Assembly: GCA_020051775.1 (NCBI GenBank)
Contig: JAGVQJ010000123.1
Coordinates: 1 to 56,592, forward strand
Length of the DNA stretch: 56,592 nucleotides
Source: Calditrichota bacterium
GTDB taxonomy: Bacteria; Electryoneota; B3-LCP
Direction of reading: 5' to 3'
Under the pieces are notes generated by a model. It had not been told where the DNA came from and did not search any database. It saw nothing but the letters and a program-made list of their open reading frames with translations. A program made the position numbers and the translations under genes. Positions within the stretch are counted from its first letter, which is position 1. Every line of letters begins with the position of its first letter. Positions 32,803 through 42,188 of the stretch are shown in pieces.

Positions 32803-35421
32803 TCATTTCATCAGCACCATTTTGCGGGTGGCGGTGAATTCTCCGGCTCGCAGCCGCACGATGTATATTCCCGCCGCCAAGCCGCCGCCTTCAAAGGTGA
32901 AGTTGTACTGCCCCGTGGATTGATCGCCGTCAACCAGTGTACTGACCAATCTTCCCGAGAGATCGTATACCTGCAAATTGACGGAGCCTGATGCCGAAAG
33001 TTGATAGTTAATAGTTGTCGTAGGATTGAAGGGATTGGGTGCATTCTGATATAGATGGCACTCCAAAGGTTGTGCAGATCTGTTGGTATATCCGATATCC
33101 GGGAGGTTCGGTTCTTCCGGAGAGGTGGCTGGCGGTATTTCGATGAGGCAGGCGCTGTCCGGCGGCGTTTCGGTGGCGGCCGGAATACCCATAACCAGAA
33201 TATCATCAATGTAAGCGCCTTCTGAAATTTGATTGCTATCTGAAGTGAACAGAAAACGAAACCTGAATGTGCCCAATCCGGTTATATCGTAACATTTTTG
33301 GATCCAACCATTTGAATTTCCTGACCAACAAGCATTAGGGAAGTCCACCCAACTGGCCTCGCTGTAATATTGCGCTTTCATGATATCCGTCGCTGATTGA
33401 GAGTCATACCAGATCCAGAAACTGAAAGTCACGTCGGTATATCCGATGGTATTGATGCCGCAGGTGGTTTTTAAATAGAAGTAAGAATCCATACCGTTAT
33501 CATACGGTGGGTGCGAAGGCGTTCCAAATCCGGCGCAATAGCAGGATTTGGATCCGGTATGCGGGCGTTGGGTGCGAGTATCCCAGTAATCCGGCCCATT
33601 CAAGCTGTTGTTATCACCCCAGTAATATATAGAACTGTTGAAACTCCCATTGAAGCCATCCGAAAAAAGGGTAATGGGAGGACCGGCGCCGGGCATGGCT
33701 CCATTGCTGAGTCCGAAGTTATTATTGGAAATGTCATAAACGTGAGTGTCACTGAAGGATTCGACCCGGATGCGGCTGGCGGCACTGGTCAGCCCACAGA
33801 CGACCCAAGCTTGAGATCCTGTGTTGGTGATGTTGGTAAACAACCTCTCCCATAATCCGCCGGGGTAATTACGATTTAAAAGGACGTTGACACCTCCGGG
33901 GAGGAATAGCGAAGACCAGGCAATAGTGTACATTTGGCCAATTACCCAGGGTTGCCCGCCGCCATTGGGAGAATTGACCGTGATCTGCGGAAGGGACTGG
34001 CCGATCAGAGCGTTGTTTACGTTTATGCGGCCAGAACCGAGCTTTCCGATGTAAGAGGGGTTCAGGGTGTTAATGTTCTCGGCGTTATTCAAAATCTGAG
34101 AGGTGATCTGCAGCCGACTCCACGCCGGGCACTGGGATTTCAGTAGCGCGGTCAAACCCGCTACCATAGGCGCAGCCATCGAAGTACCGGATAAGTAAGA
34201 ATAGGCCGGTGTATAATGATTTGAATAGGAGTTGTAAATGGAGACGCCGGGCGCCGACACATCCACCCAGTAGCCATAGTTCGAAAAATTCGCCTTCACG
34301 TCGTTTTGATCTGTAGCCGCTACCGAGATGACGTCGGGTCGGGAATTCAGGTAGACGGAGGTTTGGCTGTTATCATTTCCAGCAGCAACACAGACAGTCA
34401 TCCCGCCCAGAATGGCATTATCAACCGCAGCGCCCAAACCTCCGGAATTGGACGAACCCCAGGAACAGTTCATCACGGTAACGCCCTTTTCGGCTGCATA
34501 GATAAAAGCCTGAGCGGCATACGACATATCCACATAGCCAATTTCCTGCCCCAAACAGTTGGCAGACCACCCAATGCGCAGGGGTAGGATACGGGTGCCG
34601 CGAATGGGGTAACTGCCTCCGGCAATACCGGCTCCACCCTGGTCATTATTGGTTATTGCGGCGGCAATGCCGGCAATGTGAGTGCCATGTCCATTAAAAT
34701 CGCCGGGATCATTGTCCGGGATGCTGAAATCCTCACCCGGCCAGCCGCTGGTTACATTAACCCAATCCCATCCTCGGATGTCGTCAATATACCCATTGCT
34801 GTCATCGTCTACATTGGCCAGGCCATTGTATTCCACCCAATTCTTCCACATGTTATTGGCCAAATCGGGATGATTCCACAGCACGCCGGTATCTGCAATA
34901 CCGATGACAGGCAGAGTATCCCCTCGTTGAACATCCCAGGCTTCGGGTGAATCCAAATCATGGTCGCTGGGATCATGATGATACCATTGATTGCCAAGGC
35001 TCGGATCACCGGGGACAAAATAGAAGGGGTGAATACCTACCGGTTCGACGTGTTCAATTTGGGGAATCGAGGCGTATCGTCCCAAAACGGCTTCAAGGCT
35101 ATCCCCCTGGTCATCGTTGAAATAAAATATAAAATACCCTGATAATCCGGTAGACTTCCGACTTTCTGGGGATTCTGGAAAAAGCTTTTCGATCCGCTCG
35201 ACACCAAATTCATGGTTCAGATTATCTACTGCGGTAATTCCGGTATGTACGAATCCACTTTGATTGGTGATGTGTGCTGGCATAGCGTAACCGTGAAACT
35301 TGACCACGAATTTGGCAGGAGAGTAAAATGCGGCGGATTCCAACGTCGGTAGGGCGGCGAAGAGATAAAGCGGGAGCGGGAGTAGGAGTATTATAAATGC
35401 GCAGAATCGTGGTGTAAGCAT
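32803..35421 (-). CDS. Secreted subtilisin-like (S8) protease with C-terminal sorting tail, copy 1
   Basis: 872 residues from the ATG at 35421, preferred because GGAAGG lies just upstream and a signal peptide (FCAFIILLLPLPLYLFAAL) follows at once. An ATG at 35457 has no site. A propeptide (about 20-140) precedes the catalytic domain. The triad is IGIADTGVLW (Asp), NGHGTHIAG (His) and SGTSMAAPMVAG (Ser). After it come a PNGGGQPW...YTIAW domain like fungal Kre9/KNH-type modules, a lectin/MAM-like beta domain (YWDTRTQRPHTGSKSCYC) and the tail NAPNPFNPTTTINYQL, YDLSGRLV, AGIYIVRL, KMVLMK. It digests proteins outside the cell. It is a close paralogue of the next gene, with a terminator between them, so it has its own transcript. 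Confidence 0.92.
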   Translation of the reverse strand: MLTPRFCAFIILLLPLPLYLFAALPTLESAAFYSPAKFVVKFHGYAMPAHITNQSGFVHTGITAVDNLNHEFGVERIEKLFPESPESRKSTGLSGYFIFYFNDDQGDSLEAVLGRYASIPQIEHVEPVGIHPFYFVPGDPSLGNQWYHHDPSDHDLDSPEAWDVQRGDTLPVIGIADTGVLWNHPDLANNMWKNWVEYNGLANVDDDSNGYIDDIRGWDWVNVTSGWPGEDFSIPDNDPGDFNGHGTHIAGIAAAITNNDQGGAGIAGGSYPIRGTRILPLRIGWSANCLGQEIGYVDMSYAAQAFIYAAEKGVTVMNCSWGSSNSGGLGAAVDNAILGGMTVCVAAGNDNSQTSVYLNSRPDVISVAATDQNDVKANFSNYGYWVDVSAPGVSIYNSYSNHYTPAYSYLSGTSMAAPMVAGLTALLKSQCPAWSRLQITSQILNNAENINTLNPSYIGKLGSGRINVNNALIGQSLPQITVNSPNGGGQPWVIGQMYTIAWSSLFLPGGVNVLLNRNYPGGLWERLFTNITNTGSQAWVVCGLTSAASRIRVESFSDTHVYDISNNNFGLSNGAMPGAGPPITLFSDGFNGSFNSSIYYWGDNNSLNGPDYWDTRTQRPHTGSKSCYCAGFGTPSHPPYDNGMDSYFYLKTTCGINTIGYTDVTFSFWIWYDSQSATDIMKAQYYSEASWVDFPNACWSGNSNGWIQKCYDITGLGTFRFRFLFTSDSNQISEGAYIDDILVMGIPAATETPPDSACLIEIPPATSPEEPNLPDIGYTNRSAQPLECHLYQNAPNPFNPTTTINYQLSASGSVNLQVYDLSGRLVSTLVDGDQSTGQYNFTFEGGGLAAGIYIVRLRAGEFTATRKMVLMK

Positions 35422-35530
35422 TGCCACCTTCCCAATATCAAATTTCAGTAATGCCATAATATAAAAAAGAAGTACCGGAAAAGCAAGTATATTTTGAGGA
35501 TCATTAAAGATATTTTATCCTTTACTTTAA

Positions 35531-35558
35531 TAAAAAAGGCGGCCATCATGGCCGCCTT
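35531..35558 (-). terminator. Intrinsic terminator after protease copy 2
   Basis: AAGGCGGCCAT...ATGGCCGCCTT is a near-perfect palindrome (35536-35558) followed on the minus strand by TTTTTTA. It sits 21 bases past the stop at 35579. Confidence 0.85.
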
Positions 35559-35578
35559 CATCGTTACCGATTGGTTTC

Positions 35579-38179
35579 TTATTTCAGGAGAATCATCTTC
35601 CGGACCGCGGTAAATTCGCCGCTTCTTAAGTAGGCGAAATAGAGTCCGCCAGCCAGGGCTGATCCATTAAAGTCTACCGTATGGGTTCCGGCATTCTGCA
35701 GACCTTCAGCTAAAGTTGCCACCTGCTGGCCGCGAGCATTAAAGACAGTCAGAGATACTACTGAAGCTTCTGGTAAGTTGTACGTCAGCGTGGTCAAGGG
35801 ATTGAAGGGGTTGGGAGTGTTCTGTTCCAGGCTGTATTCAGTCGGAATTGTTCCCAATTCCTGAATCGTTTCAGCTTTAAGTCCCCCTTGCGCCACTGAA
35901 GGCAAAGCCTCTGGATTCATGTCCACTACGGCGATTTCGCCACCGGGGAAACTATTATTCGCGGTGGGTACGCCGGTGATTTGGATGTCGTCAACATACG
36001 CGCCCTCGGCAGTAACGCTGTAATCGGAGGTGAAGTTAAAGCGATAGCGGAAGGTTGTGAATCCGGTCAGAGTATACGTTTTTTGCACCCAGCCGCCCGA
36101 ACTGCCAGACCAACTGGAACTGGGGAAATCCACCCAGGCTGACCCGCTCCAGTACTGCGGTTTGACAAAATCATAACCGCTCTCGGTTTCGTACCAAATC
36201 CAGAAGTTGAAAGTCACGTTGCTGTAGCCCGACACGTTGACTGCGGATCCGCTCTTGGTGTAGAAGTAGGCATTCATGTAGTTGTCATACGGCGGATGTG
36301 AGGGTGTTCCCTTTCCAGCGCAGTAGCAGGATCGTGATCCAGCATGGGGGCGAGTGGTTTTGTTGTCCCAATAATCGCTGCCATTGCTCCCGTTGGAATC
36401 GCCACGGGAATATCGACTGGTATTGAAACTACCATCGAAATTATCCGAGAAGATGGTCACCGGAGTACCACCACCGCCGGTGCTGATAGTGAAGTTTGCA
36501 TTGGATTCATCGTAAACGGTCGGTGTGCCGTAGGATTCCACGCGGATGCGGTTGGCCGATGCTGTGGCGCCGAACACCGTCCAGCTCTGCGAGCCGTCGT
36601 TGGCTGTATTGGAGGCTAATGTTTCCCACGTTCCACCGGGATAATTGCGGTTTAATTTGACGTTGACGTTTCCGGTCAGATTCTGAGAGGTCCAAGTTAT
36701 CGTATAGGTTTGGCTCACTGTCCAAGTTTCGCCGCCGTTCGGATAGGCGACGGTGATGGACGGCGCCGGTGTCGAACCGCCTAAAGCCAGTGCGGCATTG
36801 ATGCGGCCGGTTCCCAATTTACCCACAAAAGACGGATTCAAACCGTCAATGTTTTCCGCCGTGTTTAGTATTTGTGGGATGATCTGGGTGCGATTCCAGG
36901 TTAGATTCTGAGATTTCAGCAGGCCTGCTAAACCCACTACGCAAGGAGTAGCCATCGAAGTGCCGGATAACGAAGCATACGTGGCTGTGTAGTGGTTCGA
37001 GTAGGTGCTGTAGATACTGACGCCGGGCGCGGAAACGTCCACCCAGGTGCCATAGCTGGAGAAGCTGGCCTTCAGGTCATTCTGATCGGTGGCAGCCACC
37101 GATACCACGTCAGTGCGGCCACACAGATAGCTGGCCGTTTGATTGTTGGAATTCCCTGCTGCCGAGCAGACCACCATGCCATTGGCTACGGCGTTATCTA
37201 CAGCTGCGCCCAAGCCTCCGGAATTGGATGAACCCCAAGAACAGTTTATAGCGCAAGCGCCTTTGGTCGTGGCATAGTAAAAGGCTGAGGCGGCGTAGGA
37301 CATGTCTATGTAACCGACTTCCTGCCCCAGGTAACTACCCGACCAACCAATACGCAACGCCAGGATTCGAGCTCCTTGAGTGGGGTAATTGCCTCCGGCA
37401 ATACCGGCCACACCCGTGGAATTATTCATCACCGCTGCGCTGATACCCGCGCAGTGCGTGCCGTGGCCGTTAAAATCTTTGGGGTCGTTGTCGGGCGTGG
37501 TCAGGTCTTCCCCACTCCAGCCGCTGCCCACGTTTACCCAGTCCCAACCTCTGAAATCATCCACGTAGCCGTTGCCGTCGTCATCCACGCCGGCTGTACC
37601 GTTCTGCTCTGCGGAATTGATCCAAACGTTGGAGGATAGGTCGGCATGTGCCCAGAGTACCCCGGTATCAGCGATTCCCAGGATGGCATTGGAGGCACCT
37701 TTCTGCACGTCCCAGGCTTGGGGCGAATCAATATCGTGATCATTTGTCTGATTGTGATGCCATTGACTGGTGTAAGAAGGATCGTTGGGCGTAAAAAACA
37801 CTGGATGAATGCCCACCGGTTCCACATGCTCAACGACTGACAGCCCGGAGTAACGGTTCAGCACGGCTTCCAGCCTGGCTTGGTCGCTTCCTCGGAAATG
37901 AAAGACGTAATAACCTGAGATTTCCACGGCATCGGTTCCAGGAGTTGATCCGGGGAAAAGTTTTTCGATCGCGGTTACGGTATATTCTTGATTCAGATTG
38001 TCCAGCGCAGAGATTCCCGTTCGTACAGTGCCGTTTTCCTGGTGAGGATCAATCCCCACGCGCAGGTTGACGATAAACTTGCCCGGCGCGTAGTACGCAC
38101 CAGGTTCCAAAACCGGCAAAGCTGCCCACAGAAGCATCGGTAATGCCAGCAGAATTAGGATGAGCGTTAAAAACTTCAT
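35579..38179 (-). CDS. Secreted subtilisin-like (S8) protease with C-terminal sorting tail, copy 2
   Basis: 866 residues behind a perfect AGGAGG site. Signal peptide MKFLTLILILLALPMLLWAALP. Same order of parts as its neighbour: propeptide, S8 domain with LGIADTGVLWAHADL (Asp), NGHGTHCAGISAA (His), SGTSMATPCVVGLAG (Ser), the PNGGETWTVSQTYTITW module, the YWDNKTTRPHAGSRSCYC module and the tail NTPNPFNPLTTLTYNL, NARGQQV, AGGLYFAYL, KMILLK. The two copies are alignable over their whole length with most catalytic-domain positions identical, so they come from a tandem duplication. Linker and tail are more divergent, suggesting different targets or regulation. Confidence 0.93.
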   Translation of the reverse strand: MKFLTLILILLALPMLLWAALPVLEPGAYYAPGKFIVNLRVGIDPHQENGTVRTGISALDNLNQEYTVTAIEKLFPGSTPGTDAVEISGYYVFHFRGSDQARLEAVLNRYSGLSVVEHVEPVGIHPVFFTPNDPSYTSQWHHNQTNDHDIDSPQAWDVQKGASNAILGIADTGVLWAHADLSSNVWINSAEQNGTAGVDDDGNGYVDDFRGWDWVNVGSGWSGEDLTTPDNDPKDFNGHGTHCAGISAAVMNNSTGVAGIAGGNYPTQGARILALRIGWSGSYLGQEVGYIDMSYAASAFYYATTKGACAINCSWGSSNSGGLGAAVDNAVANGMVVCSAAGNSNNQTASYLCGRTDVVSVAATDQNDLKASFSSYGTWVDVSAPGVSIYSTYSNHYTATYASLSGTSMATPCVVGLAGLLKSQNLTWNRTQIIPQILNTAENIDGLNPSFVGKLGTGRINAALALGGSTPAPSITVAYPNGGETWTVSQTYTITWTSQNLTGNVNVKLNRNYPGGTWETLASNTANDGSQSWTVFGATASANRIRVESYGTPTVYDESNANFTISTGGGGTPVTIFSDNFDGSFNTSRYSRGDSNGSNGSDYWDNKTTRPHAGSRSCYCAGKGTPSHPPYDNYMNAYFYTKSGSAVNVSGYSNVTFNFWIWYETESGYDFVKPQYWSGSAWVDFPSSSWSGSSGGWVQKTYTLTGFTTFRYRFNFTSDYSVTAEGAYVDDIQITGVPTANNSFPGGEIAVVDMNPEALPSVAQGGLKAETIQELGTIPTEYSLEQNTPNPFNPLTTLTYNLPEASVVSLTVFNARGQQVATLAEGLQNAGTHTVDFNGSALAGGLYFAYLRSGEFTAVRKMILLK

Positions 38180-38450
38180 ATCTGCCTCCTGTAAGGTTTA
38201 GTGTGCTTCTTAAGTTACGATGAATCAGAGAGAAAATTAAAGGAAATAATTAGATGATTGTTGTGATGGGGGACACAAGAGCAGTGAACCTCAAAGAAGG
38301 CTATTGGCTTGGAGATGAAGAATTGTCTTTACTTCGGGAACCGCCACCCATATTGTTCATTAAACCTTGTAGCAACCTATCTTTCCAGCTTTTCTTTAGG
38401 TAAATTCAACCAGCCAGGACAGACAATTCAAATTATCCATAAGAGGGGCT

Positions 38451-38846
38451 ATGAAAATCATCACGATCATAATGCTGCTGGCGCTGCTGCCCATCGTAGC
38501 CGGAGCCGGTGTTATCTTTGGCAATATCAGTATCATGGAAAAGGAAAAAATCAAACCTGCCGGCGACACTCTGCTGGTTGTATTGACGTCGGTGGACCAG
38601 CCTATCCCCGCTGATCAACTGATCAAATCCACGGTGAAGGATACCACCGACACTTACTCTGCTTTTAACCTGTTTGTGGATGGCACCGGCAGTTATTTAC
38701 TGCACGTTCTGAGCAAAACCAAAGGCCAGGAGCTGATTGAACCGGTCGCCGTCCAGCTCTACGAGGAACCGGCGGAATTCAATCTGATATTAAGCCCTGA
38801 TAAGTCTGGTAAAGGCAAATACTTATACACAGCTCGCCGGAAATAA
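38451..38846 (+). CDS. Small exported protein of unknown function
   Basis: 131 residues behind an AGAGGGG site. A signal peptide (MKIITIIMLLALLPIVAGAG) precedes a compact beta-rich domain of about 110 residues (GVIFGNISIMEKEKIKPAGDTLLVVLTS...). It may resemble carboxypeptidase-regulatory-like folds, but I cannot assign it. The stop is two bases before the next ATG, so the pair is co-translated and probably works together at the membrane. Confidence 0.65.
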   Translation: MKIITIIMLLALLPIVAGAGVIFGNISIMEKEKIKPAGDTLLVVLTSVDQPIPADQLIKSTVKDTTDTYSAFNLFVDGTGSYLLHVLSKTKGQELIEPVAVQLYEEPAEFNLILSPDKSGKGKYLYTARRK

Positions 38847-38848
38847 CC

Positions 38849-39751
38849 ATGCCGGAAACACATCAACGCGACCGCTGGGATAAGTTGTCCATACTCCTGC
38901 AGCCGCTGGGCGGTTTATTGGCGGCATTGGCCATCGCTTTCATCGGTATTTACAGTTCCGCCAAGATCGAAAACGCCAAGGACAAGGAAACTCGTGCCCG
39001 GCTTTATATCGAATTGATGAGCCGACGTGAAGAGGCCGAAAGCGCTCTACGCAAGGATATGTTCGCTTCGATCATGAATTCCTTCTTAGGCAGCGAGAGA
39101 GATACTCCGGAAACCCGTTTGCTGAAACTGGAACTACTGACTTACAACTTCCACGAATCACTGAACCTGAAGCCGCTGTTCATGGAATTGAAGCGGCAGA
39201 TCTCAAATGAAATGATCGGGGAGACCCAACGGCGCAAGGAAGGTTTGGATCGGCTGCACCGCGCTGCTCGAGAAATCGGCAAGAAACAAACCGCCAGCTT
39301 GAAGGGAGGCGGTGCGGCCTTCAGTAAAACCATCATCTTCGATGGTTCGGGCCGAGTCAATCCGTCCGTCGTATATGAAGATACGCTGACTTTGGACGGC
39401 ATCACCCGCAAGTTCAGCGTGCGGGTGCTAAGTAACTATCTCGAAGATCGCGAGCTTGACGTCTTTCTAACGGTTAACAGCGTGCGGGATTCGATGCATT
39501 CCCTGGCTCAGAACAATGGCCGGATGGAGAACATTTCCGCTTCATTCAACGTCGGCTTCTTCGATTTCCCCATGATTGATAATATTCGCCTCTCTAACGA
39601 CCAGCGTTGCGCCGTGGTTTTGCGGGATTTCAAGAATACCAGCGCCGAAATTACCCTGATCTATTTCCCCGGATCGCACGCCAGTCTGAAGGAAAAGCCT
39701 TACGTTCAGGAGGTTTTAGATAAACTTCGAGAAGAGGAGCTGGCGCCTTAA
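38849..39751 (+). CDS. Single-pass membrane protein of unknown function
   Basis: 300 residues. One membrane segment near the N-terminus (LLQPLGGLLAALAIAFIGIYS) is followed by a charged helical region likely to form a coiled coil (SAKIENAKDKETRARLYIELMSRREEAESALRKDM), then a beta-rich C-terminal domain (about 155-280). The topology suggests a membrane sensor or scaffold. No known catalytic motif. It is tightly coupled to the exported protein just upstream and ends at a strong terminator. Confidence 0.65.
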   Translation: MPETHQRDRWDKLSILLQPLGGLLAALAIAFIGIYSSAKIENAKDKETRARLYIELMSRREEAESALRKDMFASIMNSFLGSERDTPETRLLKLELLTYNFHESLNLKPLFMELKRQISNEMIGETQRRKEGLDRLHRAAREIGKKQTASLKGGGAAFSKTIIFDGSGRVNPSVVYEDTLTLDGITRKFSVRVLSNYLEDRELDVFLTVNSVRDSMHSLAQNNGRMENISASFNVGFFDFPMIDNIRLSNDQRCAVVLRDFKNTSAEITLIYFPGSHASLKEKPYVQEVLDKLREEELAP

Positions 39752-39770
39752 TTCGCCAACCTCAAACACC

Positions 39771-39804
39771 AAGGGCGGGATTGCGATCCCGCCCTTACTT
39801 TTTT
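39771..39804 (+). terminator. Intrinsic terminator
   Basis: AAGGGCGGGAT and ATCCCGCCCTT with a TGCG loop, followed by ACTTTTTT. It ends the 38451-39751 pair and faces the PBP1A gene. Confidence 0.9.
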
Positions 39805-39836
39805 ATGAAACCGTTAATTAGTATATCCTGTTATTT

Positions 39837-42002
39837 TTACCACTTACCTCGCCTCGAATACCCCGTATGCATCGGACATTCGTCCATGGGCGCATCATCT
39901 ACCCGAAACACTTCACTGATAACGTTGGGGCAGGAAGGCCGGGCTTTTTGGAAGGAATCGGTGCAGATATCCAGTCGCACTACACCGTCAGGGACGGCAA
40001 AATCTGCTTCTTCCCAATTCAAGGTATCATAAGCCATGCGCATGAAGTTAGCCCAGATGGGTAATGCGGCGCGTGTGCCGGCCATGCCTTCGCCTAAACT
40101 TACCGCCGGATCATCCAATCCCACCCAGACACCAGCGACCATTTGAGGAGTGAATCCCACGAACCAGGCGTCGGTGAAATCATTGGTCGTGCCGGTCTTG
40201 CCTGCTGCCGGGCGATAGAAATGGAACATGGCGCGCGTGTTGGCGGCCGTGCCGTGATCCACAACGGTGCGCAGCATGTCAGTCATGATGAAAGCAGTCT
40301 GTTCCGATAAGGCTACTTTGCGCCTTGGAATCTGTTCTAAAATCACATCGCCTTCGCCCTTGATGATACGCTGGATCCCGTAAGGCTCACATAGTACACC
40401 GCGATTGGCGTAAGCGCCATAGGCCGCGGTCAATTCGAGGGGAATAACTCCACAAGCTCCCAGTGCAATCGCATCCACTTCGTCGAGCTTTGTTGAGATG
40501 CCCATCTGGTGAGCATAACGAACTACATCGGAGGGGCGCACGACTTCCTGAACCAAGCGCACGGCAATCAAATTCAGAGACTTTTTCAACCCCTCGCGCA
40601 GCGTAGTTAAACCGCCACGACTGCGGTCATAATTTTCTGGCGCCCATCGCTGGCCGCCCGGCAGATTGACGACTACTGCCTGATTTAATAAACGATAGGT
40701 GGGTGGATAGCCATTATCTACAGCGGCGGTATAGGCAAAGGGTTTGAACGCTGACCCAGGTTGACGTATGGCTTGTACCGCGCGATTGAACTTGGATTCA
40801 TTGAAGTCGCGACCGCCGATCAATGCCAGGATCTGCCCGGTCGAAGGATCCAAGGCTACAAACGCGACCTGCACCAACGCCTGCGCCGCGAAGAGGGTAT
40901 CCAGCCGGGCACGGTCAGCGATGATCACCTTATATTCGTCGTAGGTGATTTTAGGATATTTGGCGCGGATCAATTCCGGAGCGATATTCCGGTAGAAGCG
41001 TTTGGAAAAGGTTTTTTGCAGAGAATCCAATTGATCCTGAACCGCTTTTTCCGCACAAGCCTGCAAGCGGCTGTCCAGCGTCGTGTATACAGTCAGACCG
41101 TCCTGATAGTAATCGAAACCGAGCGAATCACCCAGCGATTCCAATTGCTGTCGGAGAGTTTCAGTGAAATAGGGCGCCGTTCCCAGATTCCCTAAATCAG
41201 AACGTGGAACAACAACTAAAGGCGTCTTGAGAGCTGCCTCATAGCGTTCACGGTTAAGGTAGCCGTTGTTCCGCATGAACTTGAGAATCAGATTGCGGCG
41301 GCCCAAGGCAGCTTCAGGACGTTTGTAGGGGGAATAATGGGAGGGCGCCTTCAATTGTGCAATCAATAGGGCACACTCTTCCAACGTCAATTCCGTTACA
41401 TTCTTGCCAAAGTAGAGTTGCGCTGCGGATTCAACCCCGTAGGCTCCGTGCCCAAACAGGGATTGCGTCAGGTACATCTCCAGGATTTCCGGCTTGGAAT
41501 AAGTGCGTTCGATCTGTAGGGCGGTCAGAGCTTCCTTCAGCTTGCGATTAACGGTTTTCTCCATGGAAAGATAGAGGTTTCGCGCCAACTGCTGCGTCAA
41601 AGTGGAAGCTCCCTGACGAAAGGAGAAATGGAAGACATCAAATATCGCTGCACGGAATAGACGCCCCAGATCCATGCCCCAGTGACGATAAAAGTCCCGG
41701 TCTTCGGTGGCTAATAGCGCCTGAATCAAATCTTCCGGGATCTGCTCCAGGGGCACATATAACCGCCGTTGAACGTACAGTTCCTTGATGACTTTCCCAT
41801 CGGCGGAAAGCAGGGTAGTGGTCAAGCGGGGGTTGTAATGCTCCAATTGCTCCAGGGAGGGGAGCTGCTTGTACAGCACCGCCAGGTATATGCCCATACC
41901 GATTCCGGAAATGACCAACAGAATAGCGCCGATCAACGCCAGACGAAGGGTTTTCCTTAGCACGCCGGATAGCTTGATTTTTGTGGATTTGGAAGCGGAC
42001 AA
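39837..42002 (-). CDS. Class A penicillin-binding protein (PBP1A family)
   Basis: 721 residues. An N-terminal anchor (LALIGAILLVISGIGMGIYLAVL) is followed by the GT51 glycosyltransferase with ATEDRDFYRHWGMD and RQGASTLTQQLARNLYL, then the transpeptidase with the active-site serine in RQPGSAFKPF, an SxN motif in KKSLNLIAV and the KTG triad in AAGKTGTTNDF. It polymerises and cross-links peptidoglycan at the outer face of the inner membrane. The C-terminus has a short Cys-containing tail (DICTDSFQKARPSCPN...DECPMHTG) that is not part of the catalytic folds. The gene is separated from lpxH by a terminator. Confidence 0.95.
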   Translation of the reverse strand: MSASKSTKIKLSGVLRKTLRLALIGAILLVISGIGMGIYLAVLYKQLPSLEQLEHYNPRLTTTLLSADGKVIKELYVQRRLYVPLEQIPEDLIQALLATEDRDFYRHWGMDLGRLFRAAIFDVFHFSFRQGASTLTQQLARNLYLSMEKTVNRKLKEALTALQIERTYSKPEILEMYLTQSLFGHGAYGVESAAQLYFGKNVTELTLEECALLIAQLKAPSHYSPYKRPEAALGRRNLILKFMRNNGYLNRERYEAALKTPLVVVPRSDLGNLGTAPYFTETLRQQLESLGDSLGFDYYQDGLTVYTTLDSRLQACAEKAVQDQLDSLQKTFSKRFYRNIAPELIRAKYPKITYDEYKVIIADRARLDTLFAAQALVQVAFVALDPSTGQILALIGGRDFNESKFNRAVQAIRQPGSAFKPFAYTAAVDNGYPPTYRLLNQAVVVNLPGGQRWAPENYDRSRGGLTTLREGLKKSLNLIAVRLVQEVVRPSDVVRYAHQMGISTKLDEVDAIALGACGVIPLELTAAYGAYANRGVLCEPYGIQRIIKGEGDVILEQIPRRKVALSEQTAFIMTDMLRTVVDHGTAANTRAMFHFYRPAAGKTGTTNDFTDAWFVGFTPQMVAGVWVGLDDPAVSLGEGMAGTRAALPIWANFMRMAYDTLNWEEADFAVPDGVVRLDICTDSFQKARPSCPNVISEVFRVDDAPMDECPMHTGYSRRGKW

Positions 42003-42080
42003 CGAAGATTACCCCGGTTGATTCTACAGATCCCAGACAATATCGCCAATCGGAGGCCGGATGTCAAGTGCCAATCGCGA

Positions 42081-42121
42081 AAAAAGCCAAAGGCAATCCG
42101 GTATGAGACGGACTGCCTTTG
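42081..42121 (-). terminator. Intrinsic terminator between lpxH and PBP1A
   Basis: CAAAGGCAATCCG (42088-42100) and CGGACTGCCTTTG (42109-42121) pair with one mismatch, and TTTTTT follows on the minus strand. Confidence 0.75.
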
Positions 42122-42188
42122 ATACGATTGGGGAGTGAATGGGTTCCCGGGGCATTCGCCACCAGAATGAAATCGGGTCTTGAGCTCT

